DNA from: Luteimonas sp. | GTDB lineage: Bacteria; Pseudomonadota; Gammaproteobacteria; Xanthomonadales; Xanthomonadaceae | Direction: 5' to 3' | Assembly: GCA_024707405.1 (NCBI GenBank) | Contig: JANPZU010000003.1 | Location: 372,001 to 436,000, forward strand | Length of the DNA: 64,000 nucleotides | In this document: piece after piece, positions 54,910-62,638 of the stretch | How positions within the stretch are numbered: position 1 is the stretch's first letter | Layout of the letters: the number at the start of each line of letters is the position of its first letter | The notes under the pieces: model-generated | The model's database searches: none | What the model was told of the DNA's origin: nothing | What the model saw: only the letters and a program-made list of their open reading frames with translations | Made by a program: the position numbers and the translations under genes

Positions 54910-56187
54910 GCCCGTCCAGCGCCACGCACCCTCACCCTAGCCCTCTCCCGCAAGCGGTAGAGGGAACACGAGGAATCGACTGGGCCGGCATCCGCGCGGA
55001 CTTCCCGCTGCTCACGCGTGAGGTGCACGGCAAGCCGCTGGTCTATCTCGACAGCGCCAATACCGGGCAGAAACCCGCATCGGTGATCGAAGCCGTCGAC
55101 GACTTCTACCGCCGCAGCAATGCCAACGTCAGCCGCGCGGTGCATGCGCTCGGCACCGAGGCCACCGACGCCTACGAAGGGGGCGCGCGGCAAGCTGGCG
55201 CGCTTCCTCAACGTGCGTGGCGACGAACTGGTGCTGTGCAGCGGCACGACCTTCGCGATCAACCTGGTCGCGTACTCGTGGGCACTGCCACGATTGAAGG
55301 CCGGCGACACGATCCTCGTCTCGCGCATGGAGCACCACGCCAACATCGTGCCGTGGCAACTGGTGGCCGAGCGCACCGGTGCAACGATCAAGGTGGCCGG
55401 GATCCGCGAGGACGGCACGCTCGACCTCGACGCGCTGCATGCGGCGATGACCGGCGACGTGAAGCTGCTCGCCCTCACCCACACCTCCAACGTGCTGGGC
55501 ACGGTCAACCCGGCGCGCGAGATCTGCCGCGAGGCACGCAAGCGCGGCATTGTCACCGTCATCGACGGCTCACAGGCGGTGCCGCATCGCAAGGTGGACA
55601 TCGCCGCCATCGGTTGCGATTTCTACGCGCTGACCGGGCACAAGATGTGCGGCCCCACCGGCACCGGCGCACTGTGGGCGCGGCGCGAGCACCTGCAGGC
55701 GATGCCGCCCTTCATCGGCGGCGGCGAGATGATCAAGGAAGTCAGCTTCGACGGTACGGTGTTCAACGACCCGCCGCACAAGTTCGAGGCCGGCACGCCG
55801 AACATCGCCGGATTCGTCGGCCTCGGTGCCGCGGTCGATTATCTCGACGCATTGGGCATGGCGAACGTCGAGGCACGCGAGGCCGAATTGCTCGCCCACG
55901 CCACCGAGGAACTCGACAAGGTCGAAGGCCTGCGCATCTTCGGCCGCGCACCGGAGAAGGCCGCCGTCGTGTCCTTCCTGGTCGAAGGCGCGCATGCGCA
56001 CGACCTGGCCACCCTGCTCGACCTGGAAGGCGTGGCCGTGCGTTCCGGCCAGCATTGCGCCCACCCGCTGCTGCAGTGGTACGGGGTGGCCGCGACACTT
56101 CGCGCCTCGTTCGCGTTCTACAACACGCATGACGAGGTCGACCGTTTCGTCGCTGCATTGCAGAAGGTGCGAAAGCTGCTGGGCTGA
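54906..56187 (+). CDS. sufS: SufS cysteine desulfurase (apparent frameshift)
   Basis: PLP-dependent desulfurase that supplies sulfur to SufBCD. The frame from ATG 54906 is interrupted at five G (55179-55183) and reads on wrongly to 56132; removing one G gives a continuous protein of about 426 residues. The downstream part has the PLP lysine in ALTGHKMCGPTGTG and the reactive Cys in RSGQHCAHPLLQ. The N-terminus (MSPSSATHPHPSPLPQ) is encoded by an interspersed repeat and is likely extra sequence. No sufE or sufA follows. Confidence 0.9.
54928..54964 (+). repeat. Interspersed palindromic repeat inside the sufS start region
   Basis: CCCTCACCCTAGCCCTCT plus a near-perfect hairpin CCCTCT-c-CCGC-aa-GCGG-t-AGAGGG (54941-54964). 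This CACCCTCACCC...CTCTCCCGCAAGCGG pattern is a common intergenic repeat in gammaproteobacteria. Here it is translated as part of SufS. Confidence 0.6.
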
Positions 56188-56217
56188 AGACAGCCAGATG
56201 GGCAGTGGCGGGTCTGG

Positions 56218-56247
56218 GCCCGCCCCCGGATCGGATCCGGGGCGGGC
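56218..56247 (+). repeat. GC-rich hairpin downstream of sufS
   Basis: Left arm GCCCGCCCCCGGATC and right arm GGATCCGGGGCGGGC pair with a one-base bulge. It lies between sufS and the GNAT gene, with TACAAT at its 3' side. It may be an internal attenuator; no T run follows. Confidence 0.45.
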
Positions 56248-56261
56248 TCTACAATGGGCAG

Positions 56262-56801
56262 ATGGACGAACCCCGCTTCCGCGACGCCACGGCCGACGAC
56301 ATCCCTGCGCTGGTCGCACTGGTCACCTCCGCCTACCGCGGCGATGCCAGCCGCCAGGGCTGGACGACCGAAGCCGATTTCCTCGACGGCAACCGCATCG
56401 ACCCTGACGTGCTGCGCCACGACATCACACGCTCCCACAGCCGCATCATGCTGATCGAGGACAACGGCAACCTGCTCGCCTGCGCGCACATCGCCGAGGA
56501 CGAAAGCGCCGGCTACTTCGGCATGTTTTCCGTGCTTCCCGGGCTGCAAGGCAGCGGCATCGGCAAGCGCCTGCTGGCCGAATGCGAGCGGATCGTCCGC
56601 GAGGACTGGCAGTTGCCGGCGATGCGCATGACCGTGATCGATATCCGCGATGCGTTGATCGCGTTCTACGAACGGCGCGGTTACCGGCGCACCGGCGTGT
56701 TCAAGCCCTTTCCCTACGGCGACGAACGCTTCGGCATTCCGCTGCGTGACGACCTGCGCTTCGAGGTGCTGGAAAAGCGATTCGGCGGAGACGAAACATG
56801 A
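56262..56801 (+). CDS. GNAT family N-acetyltransferase
   Basis: 179 residues. Acetyl-CoA binding motif A is GMFSVLPGLQGSGIGKRLLAE, with the pyrophosphate-binding loop QGSGIGK. Strand 5 includes the Tyr in AFYERRGYRRTG. ATG 56262 was chosen because the in-frame ATG 56205 is in the upstream hairpin. It overlaps the Rieske gene by four bases and so is likely part of the suf transcript. Substrate unknown. Confidence 0.9.
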   Translation: MDEPRFRDATADDIPALVALVTSAYRGDASRQGWTTEADFLDGNRIDPDVLRHDITRSHSRIMLIEDNGNLLACAHIAEDESAGYFGMFSVLPGLQGSGIGKRLLAECERIVREDWQLPAMRMTVIDIRDALIAFYERRGYRRTGVFKPFPYGDERFGIPLRDDLRFEVLEKRFGGDET

Positions 56802-57130
56802 GCGAGTCCTGGACCTTCGTTTGCGCGACCGACGCGCTGCTGCCCGGCGAGATGAAGACCGCCTTCGACGAAACCACCGGCGCCGGCATCGTGGTGTTCA
56901 ACCTCGATGGCGATCTGTACGCCCTCGAAGACTTGTGCAGCCACGAGGAATTCGAGCTGTCCTCGGGCGGGTTCGACCCCGGCAACGCCACCGTGGAATG
57001 CGTGCTGCACGGAGCGAAGTTCGACATCCGCGACGGCCGTGCGCTGTGCGCACCGGCCTACACGCCGGTCGCGAAGTTCCCGGTCAAGATGGAGCAAGGC
57101 GGGATCTGGGCCCGCGACGACCGCGACTGA
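56798..57130 (+). CDS. Rieske [2Fe-2S] ferredoxin (non-heme oxygenase type)
   Basis: 110 residues with the Rieske pair CSHEEFEL and CVLHGAKFD (Cys-x-His ... Cys-x2-His) and the final W near the C-terminus. Electron carrier of the biphenyl dioxygenase ferredoxin (BphF/NirD-like) group. Being last in the suf operon is common in Xanthomonadaceae and suggests a link with Fe-S metabolism rather than a catabolic role. Confidence 0.93.
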   Translation: MSESWTFVCATDALLPGEMKTAFDETTGAGIVVFNLDGDLYALEDLCSHEEFELSSGGFDPGNATVECVLHGAKFDIRDGRALCAPAYTPVAKFPVKMEQGGIWARDDRD

Positions 57131-57159
57131 TGGGACAAATTGCCCCAGCTGCCCCGCTG

Positions 57160-57189
57160 TTGTTTTGAATGGTTCTCATTTAACATATT
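57160..57189 (+). promoter_or_regulatory. Promoter with overlapping Fur box
   Basis: TTGTTT at 57160-57165 and CATATT at 57184-57189 with an 18-base spacer; inside the spacer is AATGGTTCTCATT (57168-57180), which matches the Fur core AATGATAATCATT at ten of thirteen positions. Fur binding would block RNA polymerase under iron sufficiency. Confidence 0.7.
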
Positions 57190-57306
57190 CCTCACTGAGA
57201 GCGGCGTGACACGGCCCCGCAAGGCCACGAACGCCCTCCGACCCGTCCAGCCGACGCCAGAGACGCGGGTGTTCCTTCCCCAAATCGACTCTGGAGCATC
57301 ACCTCG

Positions 57307-59583
57307 ATGGCCAACCACGCTGCCTGCATCCGCGGGCAACGCGCACCTGCGCGCACCCTGATTTTCATCGCCCTCGCCACCCTGCTGCCGCTTTCGCAGG
57401 CCTCCGCCCAGGCGCAACAACCCGATGGCAGCAGCGATGTCCAGCACCTGGACAAGCTGGTCGTGACCGCGGCGGGCTTCGAACAGAAGCTCACCGACGC
57501 GCCGGCAAGCATCAGCGTGATCAGCAACGAAGAACTGCAACGCAAGCGCTACGGCAACCTCGCACAGGCGCTGGCCGACGTGGAAGGCGTCGACGTCAAC
57601 CAGGGCACCGGCAAGACCGGCGGCTTGAACATCAGCATCCGCGGCATGCCCAGCGCATACACGCTGGTGCTGATCGACGGCCGCAGGCAGAACAATTCCG
57701 GCGACATCACGCCCAATGGCTTCGGCGAAACCTCGACCAGCTTCATGCCGCCGATGTCCGCCATCGAACGCATCGAAGTGATCCGTGGGCCGATGTCCAC
57801 CCTGTATGGTTCCGATGCGATGGGCGGCGTGGTCAACATCATCACCCGCAAGGTACCGGGCGAATGGGGCGGATCGGTCGGACTCAACCACACCTTCCAC
57901 GAGGACAGCGGCTACGGCGCCAACAGCGGCCTGAATCTGTATGCAGCCGGCCCGATCAAGGACGGCCTGCTTGGCCTCGCGCTGCGCGGCAGCCTGTACG
58001 AGCGCGGCGAATCCGACCTGCAGTTCGCCAACGGGTCAACGGTGAGCCGTCGTGGCGCGGCCGCGGTGGAAGGCCGCAACACCAACGTGGGTGCACGGCT
58101 CACGCTGACGCCGAACGAAGACCACGAGATCGCGCTCGATTTCGAACGCGGCCGCCAAGTCTACGAAAACGATAACTGCCAGCTCGGCACCCTCGACGGA
58201 TTCGGCGGCAATGCGGTGTCCGGTTGCACCACGCCCAACACCACGGCTGCCGGTTACTCGGACGAACTCCGCTTCAACCGCGACCAAGTGGTGCTGTCGC
58301 ACCGCGCGCGCATCGGCGGCGGCGTGCTCGACAGTAGCCTGACCCGCAAGACCACCGAAACCATCGGCCGCACGGTGCCCGGCACGATCGGCACGACCTG
58401 GACGGGCTTCCCCGGCATCGTCGGCGGCGCACCACGCAAGCTCGAATCCACCGACACGATTTTCGACACCAAGTACGTCACGCCCGTCGCGGAGCGCCAC
58501 ACGTTGACATTGGGTGGCCAGTGGCTCGATGCCGAAGTCGAGGACGGACTCGCCACCGAAACCTTCTCCAAGACCGCGTGGGCGGTGTTCGTCGAAGACG
58601 AATGGCGCTTCGTCGAGAACGTCGGCCTGACCGTCGGCGGACGCTACGAAGACCACGAAGCCTTCGGCGGCCACTTCAGTCCGCGCGCCTATCTCGTCTG
58701 GAACGCCAGCGACAACTGGACGCTCAAGGGCGGCGTGAGCCGCGGCTACCGCACACCGACCGTCAACCAGCTCCACGACGGCATCAACGGCGTGACCGGC
58801 CAGGGCACCATCATCACCATCGGCAGCCCGCACCTCGGGCCCGAGACCAGCACCAACACCGAGATCGGCGTCTATTACGACAACGGCTCCGGTTTCAACG
58901 CCAACCTGACCGTGTTCCAGACCGATTTCAAGGACATGATCAGCAGTGGCACGCCCGTGGCGAACTGCTGGTCGACGACGAATCCCGGCCTGCCGGGCTG
59001 CATGGACTTCGGCAGCGGCTTTACCCAGGACAGCTTCACGCAGAGCATCAACATCGACGAAGCCGAGACACGCGGCGTCGAATTCGCAGCACGCTGGCAG
59101 TTCGCGCCCGCGTGGAGCATTGCCGGCAATTACACCTACACCGACACCGAGCAGAAGAGCGGCGTCGACGCGGGTGCGCCGGTCACCAACCAGGCCAAAC
59201 ACGTCGCCAATGCCAGCCTCAACTGGAGCGCGACCGACCGCCTCGACGTCTGGCTGAAGGGTGAGTACTACGGCGACCGCGACCGCTTCACCAACCTCTA
59301 CGCCAACCTCAGCGCAGCCAACCGCGCCATCGTCGACAGCCTCGGCCCGTTGAAGTCCTACTCGCAGTTCCACCTGGGCGGATCGTTCAAGGCCGCGGAG
59401 AACGTCACCCTCACCGCGACGATCTACAACCTGCTGGACAAGGACTTTCTGGAAGGCACGACCTACACCACCAACACCGGCGCGACCGCGTGGGGTTCGT
59501 ACTACTCGCAGATCGGCGCAGCCACCACCGGCACCCTGCAGGAAGGCCGTCGCTTGTGGTTGAGCATCAACGTGGGCTTCTGA
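57307..59583 (+). CDS. TonB-dependent outer-membrane receptor, ferric-siderophore type
   Basis: 758 residues. Signal peptide (about 1-35, ending ASAQAQ), a TonB-box-like region ([10 protein letters not shown]), the plug domain (about 55-170: [56 protein letters not shown]) and a 22-strand barrel ending LWLSINVGF. The plug resembles FepA/CirA catecholate receptors. The Fur box upstream and the reductase genes downstream imply import of a ferric chelate. The genes that follow are within 13-45 bases or overlapping, so all are likely one transcript. Confidence 0.95.
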   Translation: MANHAACIRGQRAPARTLIFIALATLLPLSQASAQAQQPDGSSDVQHLDKLVVTAAGFEQKLTDAPASISVISNEELQRKRYGNLAQALADVEGVDVNQGTGKTGGLNISIRGMPSAYTLVLIDGRRQNNSGDITPNGFGETSTSFMPPMSAIERIEVIRGPMSTLYGSDAMGGVVNIITRKVPGEWGGSVGLNHTFHEDSGYGANSGLNLYAAGPIKDGLLGLALRGSLYERGESDLQFANGSTVSRRGAAAVEGRNTNVGARLTLTPNEDHEIALDFERGRQVYENDNCQLGTLDGFGGNAVSGCTTPNTTAAGYSDELRFNRDQVVLSHRARIGGGVLDSSLTRKTTETIGRTVPGTIGTTWTGFPGIVGGAPRKLESTDTIFDTKYVTPVAERHTLTLGGQWLDAEVEDGLATETFSKTAWAVFVEDEWRFVENVGLTVGGRYEDHEAFGGHFSPRAYLVWNASDNWTLKGGVSRGYRTPTVNQLHDGINGVTGQGTIITIGSPHLGPETSTNTEIGVYYDNGSGFNANLTVFQTDFKDMISSGTPVANCWSTTNPGLPGCMDFGSGFTQDSFTQSINIDEAETRGVEFAARWQFAPAWSIAGNYTYTDTEQKSGVDAGAPVTNQAKHVANASLNWSATDRLDVWLKGEYYGDRDRFTNLYANLSAANRAIVDSLGPLKSYSQFHLGGSFKAAENVTLTATIYNLLDKDFLEGTTYTTNTGATAWGSYYSQIGAATTGTLQEGRRLWLSINVGF

Positions 59584-59596
59584 ACCAGCAGGTGCC

Positions 59597-60244
59597 ATGA
59601 CGCCATCTTCGCAACCGGCATCGGAAGCCACGGCGCAACAACGCCGTGGCTTCTGGCTGCGCACGCTGCACCAGTGGCACTGGATCAGCGCGGCCGTGTG
59701 CCTGGTGGGCATGCTGCTGTTCTCGGTCACCGGCATCACCCTCAACCACGCGTCGAAGATCGAAGGCGAGCCACGCATCGACAATCGCCAGCTCGTGCTG
59801 CCGGCCGAACTGATCGACGCGCTTGCCGACGACGACACGCAAACCGACGCACCGTTGCCACCGGCCGTGTCCGCGTGGCTGTCGGACAAGCTCGACACAT
59901 CCATCGGCCGCCGCATGGCGGAGTGGTCGGACGGCGAAATCTACCTGTCGATGCCGGGCCCCGGACGCGATGCATGGATCAGCATCGACCGCTCGTCCGG
60001 TGAAGTCGAATACGAACGTACAGACCGTGGTGCGGTGTCCTATCTCAACGACCTGCACAAGGGTCGCAATGCCGGCCCTGCATGGGGCTGGTTCATCGAT
60101 CTTTTCGCGATCGCCTCGATCGTGTTCACGGTAACCGGACTGTTCCTGCTCCACCTGCACGCACGGCAGCGCCGCATGACCTGGCCCTGGGTCGGACTCG
60201 GGCTGGTCATCCCCGTGCTGCTCGCCCTGCTCTTCATCCATTGA
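59597..60244 (+). CDS. PepSY-domain membrane protein
   Basis: 215 residues. Membrane helices at about 27-50, 165-190 and 197-214, with a periplasmic PepSY loop between the first two. Histidines suited as heme ligands are placed at helix boundaries: H25/H28 (LHQWHW), H51 (TGITLNHA), H154 ([10 protein letters not shown]) and H186/H188 (LFLLHLH), as in the PepSY-TM proteins of iron-reduction clusters such as Pseudomonas FpvG. Cytochrome-b-like electron transfer across the inner membrane is inferred. It lies 13 bases after the receptor stop. Confidence 0.87.
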   Translation: MTPSSQPASEATAQQRRGFWLRTLHQWHWISAAVCLVGMLLFSVTGITLNHASKIEGEPRIDNRQLVLPAELIDALADDDTQTDAPLPPAVSAWLSDKLDTSIGRRMAEWSDGEIYLSMPGPGRDAWISIDRSSGEVEYERTDRGAVSYLNDLHKGRNAGPAWGWFIDLFAIASIVFTVTGLFLLHLHARQRRMTWPWVGLGLVIPVLLALLFIH

Positions 60245-60258
60245 CCCGGGAGGATTCC

Positions 60259-60783
60259 ATGCGCGCCACCCTCACCATCGCCATCGGCGGACTGCTGGCC
60301 ACGCCCACGCTGGCAACGCATGCCGCCGAAGTCGCCGTCAACGTCGAGATCCCGCAACTGCGCGTGGCCGAGTACCACCGCCCCTATGTCGCGGTGTACG
60401 TGGAAGGCGCCGACCAGAAGCATGCCGCCAACCTTGCGGTCTGGTACATGAGCAAGGACACCGCCGAAGGCCATGGCACCAAGTGGCTGCCCGACCTGCG
60501 CCAGTGGTGGCGCAAGTCCGGTCGCACGCTGGACGTGCCGGTGGACGGCGTGACCGGGCCCACGCGCCCCGCCGGCCGCCATGCACTGCGCTTCGACGAC
60601 ACCCACCCCGAACTCGCGAAGCTGCCGCCCGGCAGCTACACGCTGGTGGTGGAGGCCGCGCGCGAAGTCGGTGGCCGCGAACTGCTGAAGATCCCCTTCA
60701 CCTGGCCCGTGCGTGCGCCGCAAACGGGCGGCGCCCAGGGCAGCAGCGAACTCGGTGCGATCTCGCTGTCGCTGCGCCCCTGA
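60259..60783 (+). CDS. DUF2271 periplasmic protein with flavinylation-like motif
   Basis: 174 residues. Signal peptide about 1-22 (ending THAAE). The DUF2271 domain contains [12 protein letters not shown], residues 96-102 of which read DGVTGPT. This is very close to the ApbE target motif Dxx[S/T]GA[S/T], with Thr 102 in the FMN-accepting place and Pro in place of the usual Ala. With apbE two genes downstream, I infer covalent FMN attachment. GGGAGGA at 60248-60254 supports ATG 60259. Likely a periplasmic electron carrier to Fe(III). Confidence 0.87.
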   Translation: MRATLTIAIGGLLATPTLATHAAEVAVNVEIPQLRVAEYHRPYVAVYVEGADQKHAANLAVWYMSKDTAEGHGTKWLPDLRQWWRKSGRTLDVPVDGVTGPTRPAGRHALRFDDTHPELAKLPPGSYTLVVEAAREVGGRELLKIPFTWPVRAPQTGGAQGSSELGAISLSLRP

Positions 60784-60812
60784 CCTTTCCTGTTCCCGCT
60801 GGAGAACCCTCG

Positions 60813-61619
60813 ATGAAGCTCCGTTCCGCACTCGTCCTCGCATTCGCTGCCTGCCTGCCGTCCACCGCATCCGCGCACAAGGCGTGGCTGCAGCCTTCGC
60901 AGACGGTCATCGCCGGCAACAACCCGTGGATCACGGTCGATGCCGCCGTGTCCAACGACCTGTTCTATTTCAACCACGTGCCGATCCGGCTCGACAACCT
61001 GGTCATCACCGCGCCTGACGGCAGCACGGCAGTACCGCAGAACCCGGCGACGGGCAAGTACCGCAGCGTGTTCGACGTCGAACTCAAGCAGCAAGGCACC
61101 TACCGCATCGCCACCGTCAACAGCGGGCTGTTCGCGAGCTGGGAAGAAAACGGACAGCGCAAGCGTTGGCGCGGCAACGCCGCATCCTTCGAAACCGAAG
61201 TGCCGAAGGAGGCCCAGGGGCTGGAAGTCAGCCAATCGCAGGGGCGCGTCGAAACCTTCGTGACCAACGGCTCTCCCAACGACACCGCGCTGCAGCCGAC
61301 CGGCAGCGGCATCGAACTCGTCCCCGTGACCCATCCCAACGACCTGTTCGCCGGCGAAAGGGCCACCTTCCGCATGCTGGTCGATGGCCAGCCTGCCGCC
61401 GGCCTCGAGTTCGAGGTTACGCGTGGCGGCACGCGGTATCGCAATGCGCAGGACGAGATCAAGGTCACGACCGACACGAATGGCGAATTCAGCGTCACCT
61501 GGCCGCAAGCGGGCATGTACTGGCTGGAAACCGGCACGCAGGACGACAAGACCTCGTTGCCGCAGGCGAAACAACGCCGGCTGAGTTACGTGGTCACGCT
61601 GGAAGTGTTGCCGCAGTAA
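60813..61619 (+). CDS. DUF4198 periplasmic protein
   Basis: 268 residues. Signal peptide about 1-20 (ending SASA), then a DUF4198 (NikM/CopC-like, Ig-fold) domain starting [14 protein letters not shown]. Members often bind metals or accompany nickel and cobalt uptake. Here it always follows DUF2271 in the iron-reductase type operon, so it may hold or deliver the metal. His 22 at the mature N-terminus is a plausible ligand, as in CopC-type proteins. GGAGAA precedes ATG 60813. Confidence 0.87.
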   Translation: MKLRSALVLAFAACLPSTASAHKAWLQPSQTVIAGNNPWITVDAAVSNDLFYFNHVPIRLDNLVITAPDGSTAVPQNPATGKYRSVFDVELKQQGTYRIATVNSGLFASWEENGQRKRWRGNAASFETEVPKEAQGLEVSQSQGRVETFVTNGSPNDTALQPTGSGIELVPVTHPNDLFAGERATFRMLVDGQPAAGLEFEVTRGGTRYRNAQDEIKVTTDTNGEFSVTWPQAGMYWLETGTQDDKTSLPQAKQRRLSYVVTLEVLPQ

Positions 61620-61663
61620 GCACTGCCGACGAGGCGCGCCACGCGCGCGCCTCGAAACCATGC

Positions 61664-62638
61664 ATGACGACCTCCCGCGCCACCATCTCCGACGACACCA
61701 TGCACACGCTGTACGGCGAAACCATGGGCACGCGCTGGCGCGTCGTCCTGCGTGCGTCGCCGCGCGCGTCGCTCGACCGATTGCATCGTGGCATCCAGGG
61801 CCGGCTCGACGCCATCGTCGCGCAGATGAGCACGTGGGAGCCGGAATCGGACATCTCCCGCTTCAACCGGGCTGATGCCGGGAGCTGGCACCTGCTGCCG
61901 GACTCGTTTTTCACCGTGCTGGCGTGCGCACTCGATGTGGCACGCGAAAGCGACGGCGCATTCGACCCGACGCTCGGCCCGCTGGTGGCGGCATGGGGAT
62001 TCGGCGCGAACGCCGCGCCTCGTGCCATGCACGATGCAGGCAGCATCGACACCGCAAAATCACGCATCGGATGGCGACGCATCGCACTCGATGCAACCGA
62101 GCGGCGCGCATTGCAACCGGGCCGCATCGCGCTCGACCTGTCCGCGATCGCCAAGGGTTTCGCGGTCGACGACGTCTGTGCATGGCTGCAATCTTCCGGC
62201 ATCGCCGCGGCACTGGTCGATGTGGGCGGCGAACTGTGCGGATTCGGTCGCAAGCCCGATGGCAGTCCGTGGCGCGTGCTGGTCGAAACCGGCGACGAGC
62301 ATGACGACGAGCCCTGCATGCTCTCCCTCGACGACCGTGCCGTTGCCACCTCGGGGACGCACTGGCATCGCTACGAAACCGATGGGCGCGAGTTCGCGCA
62401 CACCATCGATCCGCGCAGCGGACAACCGGTGGTGGACGCGGCGGCGGCCGTGACCGTGGTCGCCGACGACGCGATGTACGCCGATGCCTGGGCGACCGCG
62501 CTGACCGTCATGGGCGTGGACGCGGGATTCGCCCACGCAACAGCCAATGGCATGGCCGTGCGCTTCGTGCGCCGGAACCATGATGGCGCATCCGGAGTAC
62601 TGGCGACACCCGCGTTCGAGACCATTCACGCGGCATGA
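61664..62638 (+). CDS. apbE: FAD:protein FMN transferase (ApbE)
   Basis: 324 residues. Transfers FMN from FAD to Thr/Ser of periplasmic or membrane proteins. Motifs: METMGTRW-like GETMGTRWRVV, IDLSAIAKGFAVD as LDLSAIAKGFAVD, GGEL, AVATSG and HTIDPRSGQPV. No strong signal peptide is visible at the N-terminus chosen (ATG 61664); a start at 61700 (MHTLYGE) is possible. Without export the enzyme would act in the cytosol, so the mature location needs checking. Overlaps the next gene by four bases. Confidence 0.92.
   Translation: MTTSRATISDDTMHTLYGETMGTRWRVVLRASPRASLDRLHRGIQGRLDAIVAQMSTWEPESDISRFNRADAGSWHLLPDSFFTVLACALDVARESDGAFDPTLGPLVAAWGFGANAAPRAMHDAGSIDTAKSRIGWRRIALDATERRALQPGRIALDLSAIAKGFAVDDVCAWLQSSGIAAALVDVGGELCGFGRKPDGSPWRVLVETGDEHDDEPCMLSLDDRAVATSGTHWHRYETDGREFAHTIDPRSGQPVVDAAAAVTVVADDAMYADAWATALTVMGVDAGFAHATANGMAVRFVRRNHDGASGVLATPAFETIHAA

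Noticed and set aside
55120..56187. A separate short sufS-like gene starting at 55120
   Set aside because: The first residues are in a non-conserved frame; the conserved sequence joins the upstream frame once one G is removed, so it is the 3' part of one gene.
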